DNA from: BD1-7 clade bacterium
Lineage (GTDB): Bacteria; Pseudomonadota; Gammaproteobacteria; Pseudomonadales; DT-91
NCBI GenBank assembly: GCA_902705865.1
Contig: CACSIO010000023.1
Span: 512,428 to 561,101 of the forward strand
DNA length: 48,674 bases
Direction: 5' to 3'
Below the pieces are notes generated by a model. That model saw only the letters and a list, made by a program, of their open reading frames with translations, made no database searches and was not told the origin of the DNA. The position numbers and the translations under genes are program-made. Positions 8,965-18,133 of this stretch are shown in pieces; within the stretch, counting starts at the first letter, position 1, and every line of letters begins with the position of its first letter.

Positions 8965-9894
8965 ATGCAACGTTGGCAACCGACTGCCTCTATTGAGGCG
9001 ATCAAGGCCCGGGCTCAAATGTACCGGTTGATTCGTGATTTTTTTTCTGATCGAGCCGTGATTGAAGTCGATACTCCGTTAGTCGCTGATTGTAGCGTTA
9101 CCGATCCCCATATTGACTCTCTGCAGTTGGCGCAAGGCAACTATCTTCAAACGTCTCCCGAGTATGCCATCAAGCGTTTACTGGCAGCCGGCGTTCCCGA
9201 TTGTTTCGAGATCACCAAGGCGTTTCGCGCGGAAGAACAGGGCCGTCGGCATCACACCGAGTTTACTTTGTTGGAGTGGTATCGCATTGGATTTGATCTG
9301 TGGGATTTGATGGATGAGATGGCCGATTTGATCGAACAACTTCTGGGGTGTCATCATTTTGAGCATAAGAGCTATCGAACCTGTTTTGAAGAGGTGTTGG
9401 GTTTTAATCCTCATACCATCAGTGATGAGCAGTTAATTTTCGAGGCGAAGCAGTTAGTTGATATCGAAATGCGTGGTGCGTCGCGTGACGACTGGCTGCA
9501 TTTACTAATGAGCCATGCCATTGAGCCAGAACTCGGGCAGCAAGCACCGGTGTTTGTGTTTGATTATCCGCCGAGCCAGGCCGCACTCGCACGCATTAAT
9601 CGTGATGAATCTGGCGAACAAGTGGCGGCGCGTTTTGAGCTGTATTACCGCGGCTTGGAGTTGGCCAACGGCTACCATGAATTGGCCGATGCTGCGGTGC
9701 AAAAGCAGCGGTTTCATCAGGACAATGCCGAGCGGATCAAAGCCGGAGGGCAGGCGATGCCTGTCGACTATGCGTTTCTTGATGCGCTCGAATCAGGGTT
9801 GCCTGACTGTTCCGGGGTTGCGCTTGGGCTTGATCGTGTACTCATGTTGGCGTTGAATACGGATCGTATTGATGATGTGATTACCTTTCGTTGA
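8965..9894 (+). CDS. epmA: EF-P-lysine lysyltransferase EpmA (GenX/PoxA)
   Basis: 309 residues, class II aminoacyl-tRNA synthetase catalytic core without an anticodon-binding domain, the defining form of EpmA. Motif 2 is visible as FEITKAFRAEEQGRRHHTEFT. Motif 3 is near the end, as GVALGLDRVLML. It also keeps TSPEYAIKRLLAAG, typical of LysRS-like enzymes. It activates (R)-beta-lysine and transfers it to EF-P Lys34. The ATG at 8965 follows GGGGAGCT. The gene is 135 bases downstream of efp. Confidence 0.95.
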   Translation: MQRWQPTASIEAIKARAQMYRLIRDFFSDRAVIEVDTPLVADCSVTDPHIDSLQLAQGNYLQTSPEYAIKRLLAAGVPDCFEITKAFRAEEQGRRHHTEFTLLEWYRIGFDLWDLMDEMADLIEQLLGCHHFEHKSYRTCFEEVLGFNPHTISDEQLIFEAKQLVDIEMRGASRDDWLHLLMSHAIEPELGQQAPVFVFDYPPSQAALARINRDESGEQVAARFELYYRGLELANGYHELADAAVQKQRFHQDNAERIKAGGQAMPVDYAFLDALESGLPDCSGVALGLDRVLMLALNTDRIDDVITFR

Positions 9895-9968
9895 GCACTG
9901 TTTGCCCAGTGCGGTAACGAAAACGAATTTGCCTTTATCTATCTGCAGGCAAGCTACAGGGGAGCGAC

Positions 9969-11093
9969 ATGGAAGACATTCTGATACCGTCATTGGCTGT
10001 TTTTGTCGGCATTTTTGCTGTGCGCGGCTTGATGAAAGGTTTTGTCCATTTGCTGGTGCGCATCATTAGTCTTGGATGCGCATATGGCACGACATTTCTC
10101 TGGCGCGGCGATTTTTATCGCTGGGTCGCCCCTAAACTCCCCCCTGATTTACCGCAAATCGCAGTACAAATGTTGCTTGCTATGGCGATGTTTTTTGGTG
10201 TGATGTTTGTGGTTGGGCAGCTGCTACATCTGTTATTACGTTTAAGCGGTAAAGCGTGGCCTGCGATTGAAGAGTGGCGCACAAATACCAGCTATGCGGG
10301 GCGTGTGAGCGGCATGCTGTTTAATAGTGCGCTCGGATTCTTTTTGGCATTGGTGCTGATATGGGGGTATGGCATTGTTGCGCCATCGAAAAATCTACCG
10401 CCGTTAGCGGGCCCTGACCATCGTTTAATTCGTCTTGCCGATACGGTCGCTAGCGGCGCGTTTATGTGGGGTATGGAGCAGATGTTGGCTGTTGATGGCA
10501 AGAGCAGTAGGGAGCCTTCTGAGCAACAAAGTAGTGTCCCCACACTTGATGCCGTTTCAGCGTTGTCTGGCAGCCGCGCGGCAAACAGCAGCACGGGCAA
10601 TCCAGACTCTCCTGCATCGGGTACGGCGTACATTCAAAGTGCTGATGAGCCAGATAAAATACTCTACGTCGATGAGCGCGAACGCCTAGCCCAATCTTTG
10701 CCACGTATTCATAGTCTCGATGATGAGGCATTGAATCAAATTATAGCAACGCAAGTGTCCGAGTTGCCGAGCGTTAATATCATCCAATCAGTACCCTTGC
10801 CCGATTCTTCGTCACGTACCCCTGCTGGGCCAGAGGGTGAGGTGAACATGCAGGATTACCTCAATAAAGAAGCAATGGGATTGCTGGATGACCCGAATAA
10901 AATGCGCGAAGCGCTATCTAAGCTGCTGCCGCCGGATCAGGCAGGTCGTATGTCTGAACTGATGAGTCGGTATTTGCAAGACCCGGATAACCGTCGCAAA
11001 GCGGAGCAAAAAATGAAAGAGCTGATTGGTGATCCGCAAAAACTGCAGGAAGCACTGAATAGTGATTCGGCGCGGCGTCTTCTTGGGCGTTAA
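9969..11093 (+). CDS. CvpA-family inner-membrane protein with long hydrophilic tail
   Basis: 374 residues. The first about 150 form a four-helix membrane domain of CvpA (colicin V production) type, with the family-like segment GMLFNSALGFFLALVLIWGYGIV. Residues about 165-374 are hydrophilic. A low-complexity Ser/Ala-rich linker comes first, then a helical, charged part ending in repeated leucine/lysine helices (MKELIGDPQKLQEALNSDS). Simple CvpA proteins are about 160-200 residues, so the tail roughly doubles the length. The ATG at 9969 follows GGGGAGC. The exact role is unknown; CvpA proteins are linked to envelope homeostasis and colicin V export. Confidence 0.8.
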   Translation: MEDILIPSLAVFVGIFAVRGLMKGFVHLLVRIISLGCAYGTTFLWRGDFYRWVAPKLPPDLPQIAVQMLLAMAMFFGVMFVVGQLLHLLLRLSGKAWPAIEEWRTNTSYAGRVSGMLFNSALGFFLALVLIWGYGIVAPSKNLPPLAGPDHRLIRLADTVASGAFMWGMEQMLAVDGKSSREPSEQQSSVPTLDAVSALSGSRAANSSTGNPDSPASGTAYIQSADEPDKILYVDERERLAQSLPRIHSLDDEALNQIIATQVSELPSVNIIQSVPLPDSSSRTPAGPEGEVNMQDYLNKEAMGLLDDPNKMREALSKLLPPDQAGRMSELMSRYLQDPDNRRKAEQKMKELIGDPQKLQEALNSDSARRLLGR

Positions 11094-11131
11094 TTGCCTT
11101 ACTTACCGTATTGTGTGATCTAAAAAGCCGA

Positions 11132-11149
11132 CTGTAACAAATTTGTCAT
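11132..11149 (+). promoter_or_regulatory. Pho-box-like site upstream of the chemoreceptor
   Basis: CTGTAACAAATTTGTCAT matches 14 of 18 positions of the PhoB consensus CTGTCATAAATCTGTCAC, including both TGT half-site cores in 11-base register. It lies 43 bases before the chemoreceptor ATG at 11192, where a PhoB-activated promoter would put it. The centre is also a 10-bp palindrome (ACAAATTTGT), so another regulator is possible. Confidence 0.5.
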
Positions 11150-11191
11150 CCCTTACCTGCAGAATTGGCGTCTTACTACGGGGATACAGCA

Positions 11192-12961
11192 ATGCGCCGA
11201 TTTTCAGCGGGCCGTATCTACAGGGACTTGGATATTCGCCATAAATTGGCAGCGTTAGCCGGGCTGATCATGATCAGCTTCAGCTTGACGGCCGCCATCT
11301 ATCAATACAACAGCATATTGCGTCAAGAGGCGGTGAAACGTCAGCAACTTGACGAGTCGTTACAGAAAGCCATCACGCAATTATCGAGCAGTATTCAGGA
11401 TGCGCATCGCTACCAGTTGGCGTTTCTGGCACATGCTCAGCTTGGTGATCAGCAAGCATTTTATGTTGAAATTGATCTTATTTTGCGTCGATTGAATAGT
11501 CTGTCTGATCTACTCGGAGGCGAAGAGGCAGCGCAAGCACTGGCTAATCTGTCCTGGCATTACAAAATGTTATTTGATCAGTTCCGGCAACTGCAATCGA
11601 CGTTGGAGGCGACAAAAATTCGCCGGCAGCACGCGGCAGCGGCGTTCTATTCGGAATTACCTGCCAGTGATGTGGCGCTTCAATCATTATTTCTTCGCCT
11701 GCAATTGGCCGATTATCAGGCATCCCCGCATAACACGGATGAAACGCAACGTTTATCGCGTCAGCTTCATCAATTACCCACCGGTGATCTGTTGGTTCCG
11801 GCATTTCAAGAATATCTGCAACAACGCGGTAGGCTTCATCAGCAACAGTTGGAGCGTCAGCAATTGATCACGCAGTTGGATGTCGCTTATGGGCGCTTGG
11901 CACCGCTAGTGGGTAATTTATCGTCATTAAAAACGCGAATTTACTATCAAGGCTTAGACGTACAACAGGCCCATCAAGAGCGATCGGATCAAATATATTA
12001 TGGGCTGACGGCGTTGCTGAGCCTGTTGGCGGTTGCGATGACACTGGCGATCTCCCGCTCGGTAGTTCGGCCCATACTGCAGATAGAACGTGCGGTAGAA
12101 CGGTTACGTGATGGCGGAGCAGATTTGACTCGCCGATTACCGGTGACTGGCAAGCATGAGATTGGTCGCACAGCCGAAGCCCTCAATGGTTTCCTCGATC
12201 AGTTACAGCGTATTGTATTGGATGTTCAGCAGACAGGGGCGTCGCTGGTTGCTGCGGCCCAAGAGATTAATGTCACGATGCAATCGTTGGCCAGTGCCGG
12301 CGCACAGCAGTCCACATCGTTGCAACAAACGTCTGCCTCGCTGGAAGAGATGTCTGCGATTACCCGTCAAAACGCAGAAGGGGCGACGGCGGCACAGATA
12401 CTGTCTGAGCGTACGTTAGGGCGCATAGAGCATGGGAGTGAAACCGTCGGGCATGCGGTGGAAGCGCTGCGCAGCATCGTCAGTAAAATCGCTGTGGTAG
12501 ATGACATTGCTTATCAAACTAACTTATTAGCATTAAATGCGTCGATAGAGGCCGCACGGGCCGGTGATGCCGGCCGAGGCTTTTCTGTCGTTGCCAGTGA
12601 AGTGCGTAAATTGGCGGAGCATTCTCAACATGCAGCCAAAGACATTGATCAGTTAGGGCAACAGAGTCAATCGGTTGCCAGCGCTGCTAGCCAGGAATTG
12701 AGTGATATTGTGCCTCTGATGCAGCAGTCGGCGAGGGATATTTGTGAAATTGCGCTGGCTTCCAATGAACAATCGGACGGTATTCATCAAATTTCCGAGG
12801 CGTTGACGCAGATTGATATGGCAATGCAAGTGAATGTCGAAGCATCGGATGAGTTAGCGCAAACGGCTCGTCAGATACAACAGAACATTGATGACCTCTA
12901 TCAGGTGATGGAATTTTTTGTGACAGATAACGCATCTGAGGTAGCAGTCTTTCCGTTGTAA
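11192..12961 (+). CDS. Methyl-accepting chemotaxis protein
   Basis: 589 residues from ATG 11192 (GGGG 9 bases upstream; a TTG at 11165 in the same frame is less likely). It has TM1 at about 17-39, then a periplasmic four-helix sensor of about 230 residues. TM2 follows ([20 protein letters not shown]), then a HAMP domain and a cytoplasmic coiled-coil. The hairpin tip is clear: [20 protein letters not shown], then [20 protein letters not shown]. The C-terminus ends shortly after the signalling domain with no CheR-binding pentapeptide. The ligand cannot be read. A Pho-box-like site upstream and a phosphodiesterase gene downstream suggest a link to phosphate or organophosphate sensing (inference). 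Confidence 0.93.
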   Translation: MRRFSAGRIYRDLDIRHKLAALAGLIMISFSLTAAIYQYNSILRQEAVKRQQLDESLQKAITQLSSSIQDAHRYQLAFLAHAQLGDQQAFYVEIDLILRRLNSLSDLLGGEEAAQALANLSWHYKMLFDQFRQLQSTLEATKIRRQHAAAAFYSELPASDVALQSLFLRLQLADYQASPHNTDETQRLSRQLHQLPTGDLLVPAFQEYLQQRGRLHQQQLERQQLITQLDVAYGRLAPLVGNLSSLKTRIYYQGLDVQQAHQERSDQIYYGLTALLSLLAVAMTLAISRSVVRPILQIERAVERLRDGGADLTRRLPVTGKHEIGRTAEALNGFLDQLQRIVLDVQQTGASLVAAAQEINVTMQSLASAGAQQSTSLQQTSASLEEMSAITRQNAEGATAAQILSERTLGRIEHGSETVGHAVEALRSIVSKIAVVDDIAYQTNLLALNASIEAARAGDAGRGFSVVASEVRKLAEHSQHAAKDIDQLGQQSQSVASAASQELSDIVPLMQQSARDICEIALASNEQSDGIHQISEALTQIDMAMQVNVEASDELAQTARQIQQNIDDLYQVMEFFVTDNASEVAVFPL

Positions 12962-12965
12962 TACT

Positions 12966-12983
12966 TCGTCATATTTTTGTCAG
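12966..12983 (+). promoter_or_regulatory. Pho-box-like site upstream of the phosphodiesterase gene
   Basis: TTCGTCATATTTTTGTCAG and its surroundings match about 12 of 18 positions of the PhoB consensus, with GTCAT and TGTCA half-sites in the right register. It starts 5 bases after the chemoreceptor stop and lies about 110 bases before the phosphodiesterase ATG. This fits activation of a gene class that is classically in the Pho regulon. Confidence 0.45.
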
Positions 12984-13093
12984 TGAAGCGCCATAAAAGC
13001 GCCATGTCGCAGAAACATAAGAGCCTTATGTTGTTTGCGGCTTTAATCGCCACTATCGACAATATTTCACAAGTATTTATGTCAGGAGCATCT

Positions 13094-14323
13094 ATGAAAC
13101 ACCTCGCCAAAGTACTGGTTGCTGCCAGTTTGGCTGTTTGTCTGGTCGCTTGCGATGACGACGAAAACAACAGTTCATCTTCTTCATCTTTCAATGTGCA
13201 GGTTGGCCCTCGTCCGTTTTTCTTGGTCGATGACTTGCCTACTGGGCCTCTCAAAACTGAGCTTGAAGCCTGCAAAGAAAAACCATTGCGTAAATCCGAC
13301 TTCTCGATTGGTCATCGTGGCGCTGCGATGCAATTCCCAGAGCACACCAAAGAGTCGTATATTGCCGCTGCACGTATGGGCGCCGGCATCTTGGAGTGTG
13401 ACGTTACCTTTACCAAAGATAAAGAATTGGTTTGCCGTCATTCGCAGTGCGATCTGCATACGACGACGAATATTTTGGCGACGCCTTTAGCAAGCAAGTG
13501 TACAGAGGGTTTTACTCCTTCAGACGGCACTAACTCTGCGTCTGCTAAGTGCTGTACCAGTGATCTGACGTTGGCTGAATTCAGAACACTGAAAGGCAAA
13601 ATGGATGCAGGCAATAGCAAAGCGACGTCTGTTGAAGAGTACATGGATGCAACCGCTTCCTGGCGCACAGATTTATATGCTTCATCGGGTACATTGATGA
13701 CACATGCGGAGAGTATCGAGTTGTTTAAGTCACTGGATGCAAAAATGACTCCAGAACTGAAGAGCGCTTCGGTTGATATGCCGTTTGATGGTTTTTCTCA
13801 GCAAGCTTACGCGCGCAAAATGATTGACGAATACAAGCAAGCGGGTGTATCAGCGTCTAACGTTTTTCCTCAGTCGTTTAATGTTGATGATGTAAAACAG
13901 TGGATTGCAGAAGACCCGGATTTCGGTACTCAAAGTGTATTTCTGGATGATCGTGTATATGCCGATGATACATTCGAGGCCACTCAGGCCGACATGGATC
14001 AGCTTTTTGCTGACGGTGTTCGCTATATCGCACCACCTATGTGGGCATTGATTACGTTAGATGCAAACGATCAATTAGCTGAATCGGATTACACCCGTTT
14101 CGCAAAAAATGCGGGTTTGAAGATCATCACTTGGACGCTTGAACGCTCTGGCCCATTAGGTAGCGGTGGTGGCTGGTATTACCGCAGCGTAACCGATGCG
14201 ACCAATCGTGACAGTTTCATGCTAGATGTGATGGACTTTCTGGCGCAGGATGTCGGTGTTGAGGGGATCTTCTCTGATTGGCCGGGCACAGTAACCTACT
14301 ATGCGAGCTGTAAAGGTCTATAA
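13094..14323 (+). CDS. Glycerophosphodiester phosphodiesterase lipoprotein
   Basis: 409 residues from ATG 13094, which follows AGGAGC. The longer open frame from 12977 lacks a ribosome site and would bury the signal peptide. The N-terminus is a lipoprotein signal with lipobox LVAC (Cys20), then DDDENN and a run of six serines. The GDPD domain starts with [18 protein letters not shown], giving the catalytic HRG and [15 protein letters not shown] (E, D metal ligands) and the second histidine region (VCRHSQCD) follow. It hydrolyses glycerophosphodiesters to glycerol-3-phosphate and an alcohol, anchored at the envelope. A Pho-box-like site upstream suggests phosphate-starvation control. An intrinsic terminator follows. 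Confidence 0.9.
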   Translation: MKHLAKVLVAASLAVCLVACDDDENNSSSSSSFNVQVGPRPFFLVDDLPTGPLKTELEACKEKPLRKSDFSIGHRGAAMQFPEHTKESYIAAARMGAGILECDVTFTKDKELVCRHSQCDLHTTTNILATPLASKCTEGFTPSDGTNSASAKCCTSDLTLAEFRTLKGKMDAGNSKATSVEEYMDATASWRTDLYASSGTLMTHAESIELFKSLDAKMTPELKSASVDMPFDGFSQQAYARKMIDEYKQAGVSASNVFPQSFNVDDVKQWIAEDPDFGTQSVFLDDRVYADDTFEATQADMDQLFADGVRYIAPPMWALITLDANDQLAESDYTRFAKNAGLKIITWTLERSGPLGSGGGWYYRSVTDATNRDSFMLDVMDFLAQDVGVEGIFSDWPGTVTYYASCKGL

Positions 14324-14344
14324 GACGTTTTGAGTTTGTTATTG

Positions 14345-14375
14345 AAAAGCCTGGTCGAATCCCGGTCAGGCTTTT
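14345..14375 (+). terminator. Terminator after the phosphodiesterase gene
   Basis: An inverted repeat of AAAAGCCTG (14345-14353) with CAGGCTTTT (14367-14375) encloses a 13-base loop, and the 3' arm itself ends in a T run. It lies 22 bases after the stop codon. Confidence 0.75.
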
Positions 14376-14430
14376 GAAAAATCCCTCTGAATATTGCCTC
14401 TTCTGCTAAAAAACGCCATGCTTACGCGCT

Positions 14431-15393
14431 ATGAACGCTAGGTCGATCCTGTGGTCTGAAGCGTGCTTTGTTTTTCCTGATAGAGAGCGTCCCGTCATCA
14501 AAATCTCGCCTGTTATCAAACTGATCTTTGTTGTGTTGTTTACGCTAGCGCTGATTATCTGGGCTCAGCAGGCACTGTCATGGTCGAACATTCTGCAACA
14601 TTGGGAAACCGTTTCGCTTTCTCTTGTGTTGGGGTGTTTGGGGATGACAGTGATAAGCCATTTGTTACGGGGCTTACGGTTATTTCATGGTTATAAGCTA
14701 CTACCTGACAGCACAGGGTTAGCTGCTGGCCCGGTATTTGGTGTTTCATTGGTGCACAATGCGGCAAATTTTGTATTGCCGATGCGATTGGGTGAGTTGG
14801 TATTGCCGGCGCTGAGTCGTTTGCGTCTGAATGTTAATATGACCGAAAGCGTGAAAACCTTATTAGGTATTCGGCTGTTTGATTTACATGTCTTGGTCAG
14901 CTTGATTTTACTGTTACAACTGCAACGCTGGGGCTGGTGGGCAGCAGGCGGTCTCGCTGTGTTGTTTGCCGGGCTACTGGTTTTGCCATTGTTTGAACGG
15001 ATTGGTCCCATTCGCAAGTTCGCTCCGCCGCAATATCGACATTACGGCGCTATCGCCATCAGTTATGTATTAACGGCGCTGATATGGTGCGTAAAGCTGA
15101 TTGCGTTCTACTGGATTTTTAATCATTTTATGCCGATGGCATTCAATGAAGCGGCCGTTGGTATATTGACCGCGGATTTAAGCTCATCACTGCCGATCAA
15201 TGGTTTGGCTTCCGCCGGCAGTTACGAAGCTGCATTTGCTGCTGGGCTTGCGGCCACCAGTAATTTTTCGGATGCGAGTCTAGCTCCTATTATTAACCTG
15301 CACCTATTTTTGTTGGCGAGCAATATTATGGCGGCGGCAGTGGGCGGGCTTATTCTTATGTTCAGTAAAAAGCCGGAATCCCGTGACGGCTAA
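14431..15393 (+). CDS. UPF0104 (YbhN/LPG-synthase-TM-like) membrane protein
   Basis: 320 residues with about eight transmembrane helices. It resembles the lysylphosphatidylglycerol-synthase transmembrane family (also YbhN/AglD-like). Typical segments are FVLPMRLGELVLPALSRLRL, whose R-x-GE is strongly conserved in the family, and LSSSLPINGLASAGSYEAA, matching the P-x-x-G-x-G-x-x-E signature. Members flip or modify lipid-linked compounds. There is no synthase domain here, so flippase-like transport is more likely. The ATG at 14431 lacks a good ribosome site; no better in-frame start is visible. It precedes the GT2/GT83/PAP2 operon by about 185 bases. Confidence 0.75.
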   Translation: MNARSILWSEACFVFPDRERPVIKISPVIKLIFVVLFTLALIIWAQQALSWSNILQHWETVSLSLVLGCLGMTVISHLLRGLRLFHGYKLLPDSTGLAAGPVFGVSLVHNAANFVLPMRLGELVLPALSRLRLNVNMTESVKTLLGIRLFDLHVLVSLILLLQLQRWGWWAAGGLAVLFAGLLVLPLFERIGPIRKFAPPQYRHYGAIAISYVLTALIWCVKLIAFYWIFNHFMPMAFNEAAVGILTADLSSSLPINGLASAGSYEAAFAAGLAATSNFSDASLAPIINLHLFLLASNIMAAAVGGLILMFSKKPESRDG

Positions 15394-15504
15394 CTGGTTG
15401 TATCGGTCTTATTGAAAACCGTCTTCACAGAGCGTGTATTCGTTCAGGTGTTGAGCGGCATCTATACTTTTCATAGTCGGATTGCGCACTATCGCGGCAA
15501 AATT

Positions 15505-15535
15505 TTGGTCTTTTCTAGTGCAGGTGGGCTATAAT
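15505..15535 (+). promoter_or_regulatory. Candidate sigma70 promoter for the GT2/GT83/PAP2 operon
   Basis: A perfect TATAAT -10 element lies at 15530-15535, with a TTGGTC-like -35 at 15505-15510. The 19-base spacing is long. The -10 is 44 bases before the GT2 start codon. Confidence 0.45.
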
Positions 15536-15578
15536 CGCCTGCCTTCAGGTGATAGACCATTAAACCCCAAGGATTTTT

Positions 15579-16562
15579 ATGCCAGCTTATAAATTGTCTG
15601 TTGTCGTTCCGTTGTACAACGAATCCGAAAATGTGAACCCGCTAACAGAAGAAATCGCTGCGGTATTGGATCCGACGGGCCATGATTGGGAACTGATCTT
15701 AATCAACGATGGCAGTTCCGATGATACCGTTGCTAAAGTAACGGCCGTTCAAACAGAAAATCCACGGGTCAAGCTGATTGATCTGCAGCGGAATTTTGGC
15801 CAAACAGCGGCGATGCAGGCGGGTATCGATGCGGCAGAGGGCGATTTGATCGTCACTATCGATGGCGATTTGCAGAATGACCCTAAAGACATTCCACGCA
15901 TGATTGATGAATTGATCGAACGTGATTTGGATCTATTGCAAGGCTGGCGTTATGACCGCCAAGATAAATTGGTATCCCGCAAGATCCCGTCTCGTATCGC
16001 GAATAAACTGATTCAGAAGATTTCCGGTCTTGAACTGCACGATTATGGCTGTAGCTTGAAAGTTTATCGGGCCTCTATCGTTAAGCAGATTCGGTTGTAC
16101 GGTGAAATGCACCGCTTTATTCCGATTTGGATGGCAACCGTAACGTCACCTCATCGTATTGCTGAAACCAAGGTGAACCACCGATCTCGTCAGTTTGGCG
16201 AATCCAAGTACGGTATTTCACGTACCTTCCGCGTTATTGTTGATATTCTGGCGGCGTTCTTCTTCTTGCGCTTTCGTGCGCGCCCGGGTCACTTCTTTGG
16301 CATTATCGGTTTGATGGTGGGCGCATTGGGTGGCTTGATTCTGACTTATCTTGGATTTGCCAAATACATCCTTGGTGAAGACATTGGTAATCGGCCGCTA
16401 CTGTTGGTGTCCTCGCTATTACTGGTGGCCGCGCTGCAATTTTTGACCACGGGCGTACTCGCCGAAATGCTCAGTCGGGTCTTTTTTCAGTCCACGTCGA
16501 CACGATCATATGTGGTTCGTCAGGCGCCTAAACCGTTGGGCAAAAAAGACGACAATAGCTGA
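15579..16562 (+). CDS. GT2 polyprenyl-phosphate sugar transferase (DPM1/ArnC-like)
   Basis: 327 residues. GT-A domain residues 6-230 hold VVVPLYNESEN, INDGSSDDT and the metal-binding DGDLQNDP. FGESKYG lies near the end of the catalytic domain, in the position where ArnC/GtrB proteins have G-x-SKY. Two transmembrane helices follow (about 240-265 and 280-305). Such enzymes put a nucleotide sugar onto undecaprenyl phosphate on the cytoplasmic face. The ATG at 15579 follows AAGGA. Its stop overlaps the next start by one base, so the two are translationally coupled. The downstream GT83 gene would use the lipid-linked sugar. The donor sugar cannot be deduced. Confidence 0.88.
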   Translation: MPAYKLSVVVPLYNESENVNPLTEEIAAVLDPTGHDWELILINDGSSDDTVAKVTAVQTENPRVKLIDLQRNFGQTAAMQAGIDAAEGDLIVTIDGDLQNDPKDIPRMIDELIERDLDLLQGWRYDRQDKLVSRKIPSRIANKLIQKISGLELHDYGCSLKVYRASIVKQIRLYGEMHRFIPIWMATVTSPHRIAETKVNHRSRQFGESKYGISRTFRVIVDILAAFFFLRFRARPGHFFGIIGLMVGALGGLILTYLGFAKYILGEDIGNRPLLLVSSLLLVAALQFLTTGVLAEMLSRVFFQSTSTRSYVVRQAPKPLGKKDDNS

Positions 16563-18133
16563 TGCAGGATATCTCGCGTCGACTGCATCAACTGGCTTAT
16601 TCTCCCTGGCTGATTGTCATTGCATTTCTTGTTGCGGTAGTCATCGGCCTAGGTGCGACTCCGTTATTCGATGTTGATGAAGGTGCCTTTTCTGAGGCAA
16701 CGCGAGAGATGCTGGTTTCCGGCAACTGGGCGGCGACCTATCTCAATGGGGTGCCGCGCTATGACAAGCCGATTTTAATCTATTGGTTTCAAGCGTTGTC
16801 GGTTTCTGCATTAGGGCAGCATGAGTGGGCTTATCGTTTACCTTCTGCACTTTTCTGTGGCTTGTGGGTTGCCGTTTTAGTTAGCTTTGCACGAGAACAG
16901 CTAGGAAAGCATCGTGCTGTTATCGCCGGTTTGTTTCTGGTTAACATCCTTTGGGTAGGAATGATTGGCCGCGCTGCAATTGCCGATGCGTTATTGAATT
17001 TGATCCTGTCTCTGACGCTGTTTGATATCTGGCGTTACTATCAAAAGCCTAAGCTTGGCACGTTACTGCGGGTCTTTGCCTGGATGGGGCTTGGGTTCCT
17101 GACTAAAGGCCCTGTAGCGATTGTTATTCCTGCGGCCGTGAGCCTGATTTTTTTCACCAGCCGCGCACAATTAATGGTGTTATTACGTGCCTTTTTCCAT
17201 CCACTGGGGTGGTGTGTATTCCTGTTAATTATTTTGCCGTGGTTATGGTTGGTCTATCAGGATCAAGGGATTGGGTTTTTCAAAGGCTTTTTTATCGACC
17301 ATAATCTGGAGCGTTTCTCCAGTACTAAAGAAGGTCATGGCGGCAACCTCTTGTATTACGTACTGACATTTCCACTTGTCGTACTGCCATTTACCGGATT
17401 ACTACTTCGCCCGTTACGTTATCTTAAAGCCTATTGGGCAAGACCATTTGAGCGCTACTGCCTGATATGGATGGCGGTTATTCTGACGATTTTTTCGGTA
17501 TCCCAGACGCAGCTACCGCATTATGTGCTCAATGCAGTAACGCCGTTTGCTTTGCTCAGTGCGCGTTATGCGACCCGATTTAAAGCGCCGCGCGCGTATC
17601 TAATCCCCGTTATCGGTTTGGTGGTGCTGTTTCTGCTGCTGCCGATTGTTACACCCCTGTTTCTTGCGCAGATGCCGGCATATGAACAAGAGATGCTGAG
17701 CCGTATTCCTGTCGCCTTTACTACTGGATATTATGTGGCAGCAGTGTTGGTGCTTGCGGCGTTGTTGTTTCTGCAATGGCGTGTCCGCGCGCCGGTATGG
17801 GTCAAGCTGGTATATGCTGGTGTATTACAGTCAATTTTTGTTTTCCACTTTGTTGTTCCTGCCTATGCTGAATTACAACAGGCACCGATTAAAAAGGCAG
17901 CGTTGATGGCAAAAGCAGCGGACGCTGACGTAGTCGCGTATCGTATGCATATGCCCAGCTTTAGTGTCTATCGTCAGGAAATAACTTATACCGTCGATAA
18001 ACCAAAACCCGGACAGTGGGTTTATACCCGCGTGAATAACCTGCCGCGTTTGCAGGAGACAATCGCACCTGATCGCTATCAGGTACTGTATGCTGAGGGA
18101 GGTGTGCGGCTGGTGGAGATAAAGACCCCATGA
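16562..18133 (+). CDS. GT83/ArnT-like membrane glycosyltransferase
   Basis: 523 residues with about twelve transmembrane helices. The first periplasmic loop carries FDVDEGAFSEATREML, the acidic motif of PMT/ArnT-type transferases that use undecaprenyl-phosphate sugar. NGVPRYDKPILIYWF is also typical. A short soluble C-terminal domain follows the last helix (about 440-523). It probably moves the sugar made by the adjacent GT2 enzyme onto lipid A or another envelope lipid, outside the inner membrane. Starts overlap on both sides (1 base upstream, 4 bases downstream) show one operon. No arnA, arnB or arnD is nearby, so aminoarabinose is unproven. Confidence 0.85.
   Translation: MQDISRRLHQLAYSPWLIVIAFLVAVVIGLGATPLFDVDEGAFSEATREMLVSGNWAATYLNGVPRYDKPILIYWFQALSVSALGQHEWAYRLPSALFCGLWVAVLVSFAREQLGKHRAVIAGLFLVNILWVGMIGRAAIADALLNLILSLTLFDIWRYYQKPKLGTLLRVFAWMGLGFLTKGPVAIVIPAAVSLIFFTSRAQLMVLLRAFFHPLGWCVFLLIILPWLWLVYQDQGIGFFKGFFIDHNLERFSSTKEGHGGNLLYYVLTFPLVVLPFTGLLLRPLRYLKAYWARPFERYCLIWMAVILTIFSVSQTQLPHYVLNAVTPFALLSARYATRFKAPRAYLIPVIGLVVLFLLLPIVTPLFLAQMPAYEQEMLSRIPVAFTTGYYVAAVLVLAALLFLQWRVRAPVWVKLVYAGVLQSIFVFHFVVPAYAELQQAPIKKAALMAKAADADVVAYRMHMPSFSVYRQEITYTVDKPKPGQWVYTRVNNLPRLQETIAPDRYQVLYAEGGVRLVEIKTP

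Noticed and set aside
12977..13093. Longer N-terminus for the phosphodiesterase
   Set aside because: The extension has no ribosome site, covers the Pho-box-like region and would hide a perfect lipoprotein signal that starts at 13094 behind AGGAGC.
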